The notes under the pieces were generated by a model that did not search any database, was not told where the DNA came from, and saw nothing but the letters and a program-made list of their open reading frames with translations. Both the position numbers and the translations under genes were made by a program. This document shows positions 22,920 through 30,795 of a stretch of DNA of 64,000 bases, one piece after another (the stretch's first letter is position 1; every line of letters begins with the position of its first letter). The DNA comes from Streptomyces avidinii (GTDB lineage Bacteria > Actinomycetota > Actinomycetes > Streptomycetales > Streptomycetaceae): contig NZ_BMVL01000004.1 in assembly GCF_014650695.1 (NCBI RefSeq), positions 96,871-160,870 of the forward strand, written 5' to 3'.

Positions 22920-23938
22920 GACTTCTCCCAGACCATCGTCATGATGCTGATGCCACCGCCGAGCCCCACGAACAGCACCCGTTCCCCCGGGGCGAGTTCG
23001 CCGAAGACCCGGTCGAGCTGGAGCCCGATGCTCGCGCTCGCCACATTGCCGAGCTCCGGCACCGTCACCACGAGCTTCCCGGCGGGCACCCCGGTCAGTT
23101 CCGCGAACCGCTCCAGGTACGGCACGGTCACCTGGTGCACCAGCACCCTGGCGAAGCCGTCCCAGTCCATCCCCGTGCGGTGCAGCGTCCGGTCGATGAC
23201 GGCCGTGCCCACCTTCTCGAAGACGCCCCGCAGTTCGTGCCCGTCGCCGCGGAAGTAGGTGTACGCGTCCCCGCGCGGGTGCCGCGACCCGCCGCCCGGG
23301 ATGCCACCGACCTCCCAGTGCTCCGAGTGGGTCTCGGTGTCCACGTCGATGATCCCGCCGCGCTCCACGGCCTCCACGAGCACCGCCGCCCCCGCGTCGC
23401 CGAAGGTGTAGCCCGCGAAGCCCTCCCGCAGTTCCGCGAGATCGGCCGGGTCCCTGCGCACCGCCCGGCTCGGCGTCTCACCCGTGACCACCAGGGCCCG
23501 CCGCGCCCGACCGGCGAGGATCATGGAGCGGGCCAGGTCGATGCCGTTGACGAAGCTGTTGCAGGCGTTGGTGACGTCCAGGGCGTGGGCCCGCGAGCCC
23601 AGTTCCGCCTGCACGATGTGCGCGGTGGCCGGCTCGACCAGGTCGCGGGAGGCGGATGCGAACAGCAGCAGGTCCACGTCCAGCGGGCCGAGTCCGGCGG
23701 CGGCCAGGGCCCGGCGGGCGGCGCCCACCGCGAGGGTGGAGGCGTAGACGCCCTCGCCCGCGACCCGGCGGGAGACGATCCCCGTGGCCTGCGTCAGCAG
23801 CCTGGGCGGCAGCGTCAGGCCACTGCGGCGCGCCACCTCCCGCTGGAGGGCGTCCGAGGACAGCACCTCCTCGGGCAGCAGACTGCCGACGGCGGTTATC
23901 CCGGCGCGCGGCAGCGGATCACACGGCTGAATGAACAT
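22916..23938 (-). CDS. Thiolase-fold ketosynthase III, OleA-like
   Basis: 340 residues with the full Cys-His-Asn triad: Cys in LDVTNACNSFVNGIDLA, His in VLVHQVTVPYLERF and Asn in PELGNVASASIGLQLDR. YTFGDAGAAVLVE and FVGLGGGISIMTMVW are also KAS III features. The Glu/Ser-rich cap segments and the neighbouring OleC/OleD-like genes favour head-to-head Claisen condensation of two acyl thioesters (OleA) over FabH activity. It is the first gene of the operon, which runs to 18511 through four short overlaps or a repeat-filled gap. An expected oleB hydrolase is absent. Confidence 0.82.
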   Translation of the reverse strand: MFIQPCDPLPRAGITAVGSLLPEEVLSSDALQREVARRSGLTLPPRLLTQATGIVSRRVAGEGVYASTLAVGAARRALAAAGLGPLDVDLLLFASASRDLVEPATAHIVQAELGSRAHALDVTNACNSFVNGIDLARSMILAGRARRALVVTGETPSRAVRRDPADLAELREGFAGYTFGDAGAAVLVEAVERGGIIDVDTETHSEHWEVGGIPGGGSRHPRGDAYTYFRGDGHELRGVFEKVGTAVIDRTLHRTGMDWDGFARVLVHQVTVPYLERFAELTGVPAGKLVVTVPELGNVASASIGLQLDRVFGELAPGERVLFVGLGGGISIMTMVWEKS

Positions 23939-24126
23939 GCCCCCACGATGGCAATCCGGCCCGGCCCGGGGCCTGAGTACGGATGCTCAGTTCGCCGCCG
24001 CGGTCCGCACGGGCCGCCTGAGTACGCGGCCGGTGCCGGACCGCCGCCGCCAACCCCGCGACAGGCGGGGCTCGTTTACATAGGGTGAGACGGCAGGGGA
24101 TCGTGGGCCACGGGGGAGGGCGCGAC

Positions 24127-25608
24127 ATGGCGGCACGCCGGTTACCGGTGCTGGCACAGTACCGGGACGACGCGGTGACCCGTCTGCTGTGCGCGGGCGC
24201 GCACCTGGACGAGGGCTTCGCCCGCGAGGTGGACGCGGAGCTCACCGAGGACCGGCTGCGCGCCACCGGACTCTCGCTCGGCATCGACCTGGTGGCCCTG
24301 GCCCGCCACGCGCGGGCTTCCGTCCGGCGCACCGACCTGCGCGACCGGCGTCTCGCCGGGCTCTGCGCGGCCGGCGTGTGGGCGGCGGTACCGGCCGCGC
24401 TGTACGGGCTGGTCGTGGGCCTGCCCGCCCTCGCCCTGGCGGCCGCGGCCGCATTCGTCCTCGCCTGGACGGCCGCATGGGGGCTGGTCCGCGGCGCCGA
24501 GGACGCGGCCCGCAGGGCGGCCCTGGGCGTCGAGCACGGCGCCCAGCGGCCGAAGGACCTTGCCCCCGGGGTCGGGGCGGAGGTGGAGGACCGGCTGCTG
24601 GAGCAGAGGCGGGCCAACGTGGTTCCGTACACGGCGAGCGCCGAGCGCACCAACCCGTTCGTCGGCAGCGGCTCGAAGATCAAGGAAATGGTCTGGCAGC
24701 CCATCGACGTCAGCCGCCCCGCCGACGATCCGGCGGGCGGCGGCAAGCTGACCATCAAGCCCTTCGACGCCGTCGACCTGCACAGCTTCATCGCCCGCGA
24801 GATGGAGCACATCGCCGGTCTGAAGGGACTGCGGGCCCGCAACCGGCTCTACGTGATAGGCGACCACGTCTCCTACGTCGGCCCCGACCTGCTCCCCGAC
24901 CGGCTGCGCCGGCCGCGCGCCCAGATCCCCAAGCAGCTGGTGCAGGCCGGAGTGGTCCAGCCCGGCGCCGGCATGCGCACCTACCTGAGCCTGGAGCGGG
25001 CCGGCGAGGGGGGCCGCGTGATCGTCTCCATGCACCTGCGGGCCAGGCTCCAGCACCCCAGCCTGACCTGGGAAGTGGCCGCGTACGGGATCCCTCCGCT
25101 CCAGTCGCGCTTCTACCGGGTGCACCAGCTGCCTCAGGACGGCTGGGAGCGCTGGTGGAGTCTCTTCACCTTCGCCACCGCCACCACCGGGTCGGCGCTG
25201 GTCGGCGCCCCCGGGAGACTGTCCCGGCGGGCCTCCGCCCGGCGTGCGCGGGCCCGGGGGCTGGAGAAGTGGCGCCGCGAGATCGACCGGCGGCACCTGC
25301 GCTTCGACTACGGAGCCGTGGACAGCCTCCGCGAGCGGGTCGCCGACTGGGAGCAGCTGGGCTTCTCCGAGCGGACGGACTCCCAGGACTTCCTCCAGCG
25401 GCTCCAGCAGGGCGTGCTGATAGCGACCGAACGGTTCCTCAAGGACCACAACGTCGACACCAGCTCCTACGACCAGGCCCAGCAGGTGATCAACACCCAC
25501 ACGTACACCTTCCAGGGCGACATCCACTCCAGCAACATCGGCGCCCACGGCACCGTCAACCAGGCCGGTCAGGCCCAGGCACTGGGGAAGCCGGCCGGGC
25601 AACCCTGA
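24127..25608 (+). CDS. Membrane protein of unknown function ending in an NIG-AHGT motif
   Basis: About 493 residues. Two membrane helices lie near residues 80-125 (LCAAGVWAAVPAALYGLVVG, LALAAAAAFVLAWTAAWG). A large soluble domain follows (KLTIKPFDAVDLHSFIAREM, RLYVIGDHVSYVGPDLLPD), then a coiled-coil-rich region and a C-terminal motif THTYTFQGDIHSSNIGAHGT. No enzyme family was recognised. The terminal motif recurs at the N-terminus of the next gene (YHFHGNVSGPNNIGDHGT), implying the two proteins interact. ATG 24127 has a strong purine-rich site (GGGGGAGGG). The gene pair converges on the kinase end of the GTPase operon with only a few bases between. Confidence 0.7.
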   Translation: MAARRLPVLAQYRDDAVTRLLCAGAHLDEGFAREVDAELTEDRLRATGLSLGIDLVALARHARASVRRTDLRDRRLAGLCAAGVWAAVPAALYGLVVGLPALALAAAAAFVLAWTAAWGLVRGAEDAARRAALGVEHGAQRPKDLAPGVGAEVEDRLLEQRRANVVPYTASAERTNPFVGSGSKIKEMVWQPIDVSRPADDPAGGGKLTIKPFDAVDLHSFIAREMEHIAGLKGLRARNRLYVIGDHVSYVGPDLLPDRLRRPRAQIPKQLVQAGVVQPGAGMRTYLSLERAGEGGRVIVSMHLRARLQHPSLTWEVAAYGIPPLQSRFYRVHQLPQDGWERWWSLFTFATATTGSALVGAPGRLSRRASARRARARGLEKWRREIDRRHLRFDYGAVDSLRERVADWEQLGFSERTDSQDFLQRLQQGVLIATERFLKDHNVDTSSYDQAQQVINTHTYTFQGDIHSSNIGAHGTVNQAGQAQALGKPAGQP

Positions 25609-25632
25609 ACGAGGACGAGGAGCACCGCACTC

Positions 25633-25959
25633 ATGAGCACCTACCACTTCCACGGGAACGTGTCCGGCCCCAACAACATCGGGGACCACGGCACCATCAA
25701 CATCGGGGAGCAGGACACCGCCGCCCGCACCCTGCGCCTCGCCGCCGAGCTCGCCCAGTGGCTCCGGGCGGAGGGCGCCGGACCGGAGCGGCTCGACGCG
25801 GCGCAGGCCCTGCGCGGGGAGCTGGACCGGGCCGGGCAGGAGGGGCGCCCCGTCGAACCGGGCCTGATCCGGCGGTCGCTGGAGACCATCACCCTCGGCC
25901 TGGGCGCAGGCAGTACCGGCCTCGCCCTGGCCCAGGAGATCAGCCGGCTGCTGGGCTGA
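25633..25959 (+). CDS. Small protein with N-terminal NIG-DHGT motif and helical domain
   Basis: 108 residues. The first 25 (STYHFHGNVSGPNNIGDHGT then INIGEQD) form a Gly/Asn/His-rich beta-type motif matching the C-terminus of the upstream protein. The rest is helical (TLRLAAELAQWLRAEGAG, RLDAAQALRGELDRAGQEG) with a hydrophobic C-terminal helix (LETITLGLGAGSTGLALAQE). Small actinobacterial proteins with this type of N-terminal motif are common near STAND and GTPase conflict systems (from memory; not checked). It starts 24 bp after the upstream stop and is probably co-transcribed. Confidence 0.7.
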   Translation: MSTYHFHGNVSGPNNIGDHGTINIGEQDTAARTLRLAAELAQWLRAEGAGPERLDAAQALRGELDRAGQEGRPVEPGLIRRSLETITLGLGAGSTGLALAQEISRLLG

Positions 25960-25965
25960 TCCGGC

Positions 25966-27297
25966 TCACCTCGCCCGTACGACGGCCCGCGCACCGCCGA
26001 AGTCCAGCTCCAGCCCCGAACGCAGCGGCACGGTCTGCCCCGGAGCGATCTCCTGCGTGCTGCCGTCCGCGCGGGTACCCGTCCAGGCGGCCCCGGAGCG
26101 GTTGGCCAGCCCGAACTTCCCCGGGCGCTGCGGGTGTTCGGTGAGCTCCGCCACCAGCGTGCCGTCGCCGTAGTCGTGCCGGGCCGGCTCCGGCGCCAGG
26201 TGGTGCGCCTGCACGCGCGAGGACCGGTGCAGCAGGATGTGGTGCTCGGTGCGCGGCGGGGGCGTGGTCAGCACCAGCCGGGGCGGCAGGACCAGCGCGT
26301 TCCCGCAGCTCCAGCAGGTGCCCGCGGTGGCGGCCCGGGGTTCGGTCATGTTCTGCTTCCCGCAGTGGGCGCAGTCCACCACCGCGTCGAGGACCGCCCG
26401 GAGGGCGTCCCGCCACTGCGACTCCCGCACCCGGGCCGCGGGGTCGTGCAGGCCCCGGGTGAAGTTCCTGGTGAACAGGTCGCGCAGGGAGGCGGGCGCC
26501 ACCGCCCAGGTGGCCAGTACCGTGGCGTGCTCGACGGGGTCGGGGGCGTTGGAGCGGTCCTGCGGGTCGAACAGGAACAGCGGGTCCTTCCCGTACAGCC
26601 TGCGCTCCGCGGCCTCGTCGAAGCAGTGGATGTCCAACTCCCGCCTGCCCATCAGCGGATGGTGGTTCATCAGCAGCATGAACAGCAGGACCGACAGGGA
26701 GTGCAGATCGCTCTGGGTGCCGGGGGAGACCCCAGGCTCGCCGCGCACCAGCTCGGGCGCCATGAACGCCATGGTGCCGGAGATGCCCGTGCTGTCGCCC
26801 TCGACCACCGCATTGTCGTTGTCGCAGACCAGCACCTCGCCGGTGACCGGATCGAAGAGCAGGTTCCCCCAGGAGATGTCCCGGTAGGCGATTCCGCGCG
26901 AGTGCAGCGCCTGATAGGCCTCGACCGTGTAGAGGCAGGCGGTGAGCAGCGCACGGATCGTGGTGCGCAGCTTGCGGCGGAAGAGCAGCGGCAGGCCCTT
27001 GAACCGGTCCGGGCGGATGTCCATCAGGTAGCCGAAGCCCCCGCGGCCGTCGGCCACGAAGTCGCGCGGCCACAGGAAGCGGTCGTCGTCGAAGCCGCGG
27101 TCCACCAGCTGACGGACGATGTCCTCCTGCTCCGGCGTCGCGCACGCCGGGTAGTACCACTTGAGGGCCTGGTCGCCGGACCCGGTGCGGACCCGGTAGA
27201 CCTCCCCCTGGCCGCCGGCGCCGAGCAGGTCGAAGACCTCCACGCCCAGGCCGCTGTCGGCCGTCAGCCGGGTGCCGCTGTCGAGCATGCCGCTCAT
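25966..27297 (-). CDS. Ser/Thr protein kinase of the vWA-PP2C-kinase triad
   Basis: 443 residues. The kinase domain occupies about residues 15-290: glycine loop LLGAGGQGEVYRV, Lys in QALKWYYP, catalytic loop GIAYRDISWGNLLFDP (YRD instead of HRD, with Asp and Asn kept) and metal-binding VLVCDNDNAVVEGD instead of DFG. These variants match the kinases of TerY-P triads, so the enzyme may well be active. It is followed by a zinc ribbon (CAHCGK...CWSCG) and a C-terminal beta domain that looks like a degenerate FHA (GKFGLANRSGAAWTG). It is the last gene of the operon, 3 bp after the phosphatase stop. The substrate is probably another protein of the operon. Confidence 0.85.
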   Translation of the reverse strand: MSGMLDSGTRLTADSGLGVEVFDLLGAGGQGEVYRVRTGSGDQALKWYYPACATPEQEDIVRQLVDRGFDDDRFLWPRDFVADGRGGFGYLMDIRPDRFKGLPLLFRRKLRTTIRALLTACLYTVEAYQALHSRGIAYRDISWGNLLFDPVTGEVLVCDNDNAVVEGDSTGISGTMAFMAPELVRGEPGVSPGTQSDLHSLSVLLFMLLMNHHPLMGRRELDIHCFDEAAERRLYGKDPLFLFDPQDRSNAPDPVEHATVLATWAVAPASLRDLFTRNFTRGLHDPAARVRESQWRDALRAVLDAVVDCAHCGKQNMTEPRAATAGTCWSCGNALVLPPRLVLTTPPPRTEHHILLHRSSRVQAHHLAPEPARHDYGDGTLVAELTEHPQRPGKFGLANRSGAAWTGTRADGSTQEIAPGQTVPLRSGLELDFGGARAVVRAR

Positions 27298-27300
27298 TGG

Positions 27301-28311
27301 TCACTCACTCCTGTACGGGTCTGTCATGTCGGAGATGTCGGCGGGTTCCGGTGTCCGGGCGGCCGGTTCCGGCGGTCCTGCCGGTTCCGCGGGTGCTGCC
27401 GCTCCCGCGGGTCCTGCCGGGGCCGCGGGTCCTGCCGGGGCCGCGGGTCCTGCCGGGGCCGTGGCGGTGTGCCAGGCCGCCACCAGGGTGGTGTCGTCCC
27501 CCGAGTGCTGGGAGGCCTTGGCCAGCCACTCCGGCAGGACGGCCCGGACGCACTCCGCGCCCTCCGCCGACAGCCGGTCGTCCAGGCCGGCCATGAACTG
27601 CCGGAAGCCGCTGTCCGAGGCGAAGCTCTTGGACAGCCCGTCGGTGGTGAGCGAGACCAGCCGCGGCGCCCGCGCGGGGGTGGTCACCGGCGCCCAGTGC
27701 GTACGCACCCGCAGCCAGGCCTGCGGGGAGCACAGGGACTCCGTCTCGTCGCCCAGATCGGCCTCGTCCGGCGCGAGCGGTACGGTCACCTGCCCGTCGT
27801 CGGTCACCACCGTCAGCTCGCCGTCGCCGAGCTGCCAGGCCGCGAAGACCCGGGGCGTCAGTACGGCGCCGACGAGCGTGCTCCCGTACAGCACCAGCTT
27901 GTCCGGAGGTGACAGCGCCGGCTCCTCGTGCGAGCTGGTCCGCGCCCAGTGCCCGAGCGCCTTCTCCTGCCAGGCGCTCACCAGTTGCCGCGGCAGCGTG
28001 TACTGGGCGTAGTTCATCAGCCAGGCCAGGCTCGGCGGCCGCAGCTCGCCCCGGGGCTCGGCGAGCGCCGCGAACTGCCTGGCCTGCTGGACGAACAGGT
28101 CCACCGCGAACCGGGAGCCCAGATGGCTGCGCGCGTGCACGGCCGAGCCGTGGCCGTCGGCCACCGCCATGATCAGCGGCTGTCCGGCGCTGCCGAGCCC
28201 CTCCACGTCGTAGTGGTCCTGGTTGCGCGTCTTGTTCACGCCCTGGACGCTGCCGTGGAGCGTGTCCCAGAGCGGGAGCGGCCCATGGGTCCGCACGGGC
28301 TCGCTCACCAC
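27301..28311 (-). CDS. PP2C-type protein phosphatase
   Basis: 336 residues. Metal-binding and catalytic motifs are NQDHYDVEGLG, MAVADGHGSAVHARSHLG, LGDGELTVVTDDG, LTTDGLSKSF and SGDDTTLVAAW. It should remove phosphates added by the adjacent kinase. The C-terminal 50 residues are a low-complexity PAGPAAPAGPA tail coded by an 18-bp tandem repeat (about 27405-27460). The GTG start at 28311 overlaps the end of the vWA gene by 7 bp. No membrane helix. Confidence 0.9.
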   Translation of the reverse strand: MVSEPVRTHGPLPLWDTLHGSVQGVNKTRNQDHYDVEGLGSAGQPLIMAVADGHGSAVHARSHLGSRFAVDLFVQQARQFAALAEPRGELRPPSLAWLMNYAQYTLPRQLVSAWQEKALGHWARTSSHEEPALSPPDKLVLYGSTLVGAVLTPRVFAAWQLGDGELTVVTDDGQVTVPLAPDEADLGDETESLCSPQAWLRVRTHWAPVTTPARAPRLVSLTTDGLSKSFASDSGFRQFMAGLDDRLSAEGAECVRAVLPEWLAKASQHSGDDTTLVAAWHTATAPAGPAAPAGPAAPAGPAGAAAPAEPAGPPEPAARTPEPADISDMTDPYRSE

Positions 28312-28991
28312 ACGTCGTCATCGTCGTCGTCGAGCACGGGCGGGGCGTAGGGCGGCTGCTTCACGGTCACGTCCGCGAACCCCGCCACCGGCTGGGAGGC
28401 TGCCTTCACCGCCGCCGTGGACGCCCAGCGGATCGCCGCCGCCAGCTGCTTGGGACTGTTCGCGTCCAGCGGCTGGAGCTCGGGATTGCCCAGGAACTCC
28501 TGGAGCACGTTGCGGTCGGCGTCCGCACCGATCGCGATGGCCACCCGGACGGCCTTGCGGCCCCACGGGGTCGCGTCCACCGCCCGCAGCCCCGCCTTCC
28601 AGTCGTCCGTCGGCACCCCGTCGGAGACCAGCGCCAGCACCGGCTTCAGCGCGCGCTGCGGCATCGGCGGGGTGTCCAGCTCGCGCGCCGCGAGCTGGAG
28701 GGCCTCCCCGAGGTTGGTCATCCCGTCCACCTGCACGTCCTGCCAGGTGAACTGCTCCACCGGCACCGGGTCCTTGTGGTGCCAGCGGGCCGTGGTGGAG
28801 AAGGTCATGGTGCGCAGCAGCAGCTGGGCCGCCGGGTTGTCCTGCGCCACGGAGAGCATCTCCGGAACGGCTTCTCTGATCGCGTAGTTGAGCTGGCCGA
28901 TCTTCTCGCCCTGCATCGAGTACGAGCAGTCGATCAGCCAGATGAAGTGGACGGGCCGGTTCATCATCGGCCCGCCGGGGATGTCACTCAC
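28305..28991 (-). CDS. vWA-domain protein (TerY-like)
   Basis: 228 residues, almost entirely one von Willebrand A domain. The MIDAS is complete: FIWLIDCSYSMQGEKIG (DxSxS), a Thr in DGMTNLGEALQLA and Asp in ALVSDGVPTDDWKAGL. It ends with an acidic tail (six Asp). With the neighbouring PP2C and kinase it forms the vWA/phosphatase/kinase set described for TerY-P stress systems. In such systems it is thought to be a metal-dependent scaffold whose state is set by phosphorylation (established proposal, not demonstrated here). Confidence 0.88.
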   Translation of the reverse strand: MSDIPGGPMMNRPVHFIWLIDCSYSMQGEKIGQLNYAIREAVPEMLSVAQDNPAAQLLLRTMTFSTTARWHHKDPVPVEQFTWQDVQVDGMTNLGEALQLAARELDTPPMPQRALKPVLALVSDGVPTDDWKAGLRAVDATPWGRKAVRVAIAIGADADRNVLQEFLGNPELQPLDANSPKQLAAAIRWASTAAVKAASQPVAGFADVTVKQPPYAPPVLDDDDDDVW

Positions 28992-29004
28992 CGCGTATTC
29001 TCCT

Positions 29005-29133
29005 TCAACTTCCGGTCCACCCAGGGATGTACCGTGCCAGAGCCGCCACCGCGGCAGCCGCCGTCATCACGACCGCCGACACGAACAGGGCCCTCATCAT
29101 CCGGCGGCCCCGCACGATCTGCGGTGTCATCAT
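29005..29133 (-). CDS. 42-residue single-pass membrane protein
   Basis: A short gene easy to miss. ATG 29133 overlaps the stop of the GTPase gene (ATGATGA arrangement) and has GAGGAGC 9 nt upstream. The product has a basic start (IVRGRRMMRAL), one membrane helix (FVSAVVMTAAAAVAALA) and a short tail, ending 13 bp before the vWA start. The tight placement within the operon argues for a real component, perhaps a membrane partner of the GTPase. Confidence 0.65.
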   Translation of the reverse strand: MMTPQIVRGRRMMRALFVSAVVMTAAAAVAALARYIPGWTGS

Positions 29134-30794
29134 GGGGTGTTGCTCCTCTCGTTGCCGTGTGCGGGCCGCGCGTCCCGAGCGACCCGCGCCTGCGGCCGGT
29201 CCCCTGCGGCCCGCGCGTCCTGCCGGTTCCCGGTGAGCCGCCCCACGCGCAGCCCGGTCCGTGACAGCAGCCACAGCACCGGCTCCGCCGCCCGCCGCTG
29301 CTCGGTGTCCAGGGCGCCCGCCCCGGTGGCGGCGCGGGCGCTGACCACCCAGTACCGGGCCGCTGCGAAGTCGTGGCCCAGGACGCGGACCAGCTCGTCC
29401 AGCCCGATCCCGGTCAGCCACGCCTCGACCGGCTCCGTCGGCCGCGGCAGCGAGTCCAGCCGGTCCAGCACGTCCCGCTTGGTCACGACCGCGGCGACGG
29501 GCAGCCGCCCGCGACGGCCGCCGAGCCCCTGCAGCTCGCCGGTGAAACCCGCGTACGTCTCCACCGGGCCGAGGTCGGCCGGCCGGGCCGCCTCGGCCCG
29601 TTCGGTGTCGCCCGGGTGCAGGGCGCGGCGTACGACGGGCGCGGCGAGCACGTCGGTGACCAGCAGGACCCCGTCGGAGTGCGCGAGGTAGCCCTGGTCG
29701 CGGGTGGTGTCCGCGTCCCGGAGGGACTCGCCCATCGGGTCGTACAGGTAGAGCAGCCGACGCCGGAGGCCGTACCCGACCAGCAGCATCAGGGCGCGCG
29801 GCTGCCCGCCCTGGGTCTTGAGGGTCCACCCGGAGCTGCTCAGCTGCCGGCCGAGGGTGTTGGCCTCGCGCAGGTCGTCGGGGGAGGCGTATTCGACCGT
29901 CAGTCGGGACTCGTGCGACCAGGACCGCAGCCCTTCGAGCATGGCCGCCAGCAGCATGGTCTTCCCGGCGGAGGTGCCCCCGATCAGCGGCAGGTGCACG
30001 ACCCGGGTGGTGCCGACGGCCGGGGGCAGGCTCCGGTCGCAGTGCGGGCAGCGGGCGGCGAGCCCCCGCCGCCCGGTCATCAGGGTGGTCGGCAGCCCCC
30101 TGCCGCAGCGGCACACGTGCCGCAGCGCTCCGAAGGCGCCCGGCCGCAGCTCGCGGTGGGCGGCGCCACAGCCCGGGCAGAGGTGGACGGCCAGCGGGAA
30201 CGGCCGGTAGCAGCCGGGGTACGGGCACTTCATCCGGATGCCCAGGACCAGCTTCCACAGCCGCTCCGCGGTCCGCCCGGCCAGGGCGGCGGCCAGCACG
30301 GCCAACAGGACCAGGGCGAGCTGTACGGCGAAGAACAGCGCGACGCCCGCCAGCAGGACCGAGGCGAGCAGCGCGGACAGCACCGCGGCCAGCGCCGTAC
30401 CGGGCGCCAGCAGGCGCAGCAGCAGCCTTCCGAAGCCGTTGTCGGCGAGCGCGCCGGTCTGCCCGTTGCGGCCGCGCAGCAGGCGGCGGCGCACCACTTC
30501 GCCGAGCCAGTGCCGGGTCAGCAGGTACCAGACGGTCAGTGCCGCCGCCTGTCCGGCGAACCGCGCGTCCAGCCACATCTGTCCGGCCCAGTAGGCGGGC
30601 TGGGCCGGCTCGGGACCCGGGTACGGGACGATCCGCGGGTCGCTGCTGCCCGGCGGGCTCGTCCGGAAGGCGGCCCAGGCGGCCGACAGGGCCAGCGCCA
30701 GGAACCGCCACAGCCCGTACCCGAGGCACACGGCGACCCCGATCACCCCGGTGAGGGTGCCCAGGATCCGGGCGATCAGCGCCGGATCGACCAT
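29130..30794 (-). CDS. Membrane-anchored zinc-ribbon GTPase (DO-GTPase2-like)
   Basis: About 554 residues. N-terminal membrane helices (LTGVIGVAVCLGYGLWRFLA and a later hydrophobic hairpin LSALLASVLLAGVALFFAVQ) are followed by zinc-ribbon cysteines (CPYPGC, CPGCG, CRCG, CPHC). The GTPase domain has P-loop LIGGTSAGKTMLLAAMLEG, switch-II-like YLYDPMGESLRDAD and a TKRD G4 box (AAVVTKRDVLDRL). This matches the 'double-GTPase 2' class found beside GAP1 proteins. ATG 30794 is chosen because it follows the GAP1 stop by one base with GGGGG upstream; ATG 30806 is also possible. It likely anchors the system at the membrane. Confidence 0.82.
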   Translation of the reverse strand: MVDPALIARILGTLTGVIGVAVCLGYGLWRFLALALSAAWAAFRTSPPGSSDPRIVPYPGPEPAQPAYWAGQMWLDARFAGQAAALTVWYLLTRHWLGEVVRRRLLRGRNGQTGALADNGFGRLLLRLLAPGTALAAVLSALLASVLLAGVALFFAVQLALVLLAVLAAALAGRTAERLWKLVLGIRMKCPYPGCYRPFPLAVHLCPGCGAAHRELRPGAFGALRHVCRCGRGLPTTLMTGRRGLAARCPHCDRSLPPAVGTTRVVHLPLIGGTSAGKTMLLAAMLEGLRSWSHESRLTVEYASPDDLREANTLGRQLSSSGWTLKTQGGQPRALMLLVGYGLRRRLLYLYDPMGESLRDADTTRDQGYLAHSDGVLLVTDVLAAPVVRRALHPGDTERAEAARPADLGPVETYAGFTGELQGLGGRRGRLPVAAVVTKRDVLDRLDSLPRPTEPVEAWLTGIGLDELVRVLGHDFAAARYWVVSARAATGAGALDTEQRRAAEPVLWLLSRTGLRVGRLTGNRQDARAAGDRPQARVARDARPAHGNERSNTP

Positions 30795-30795
30795 G

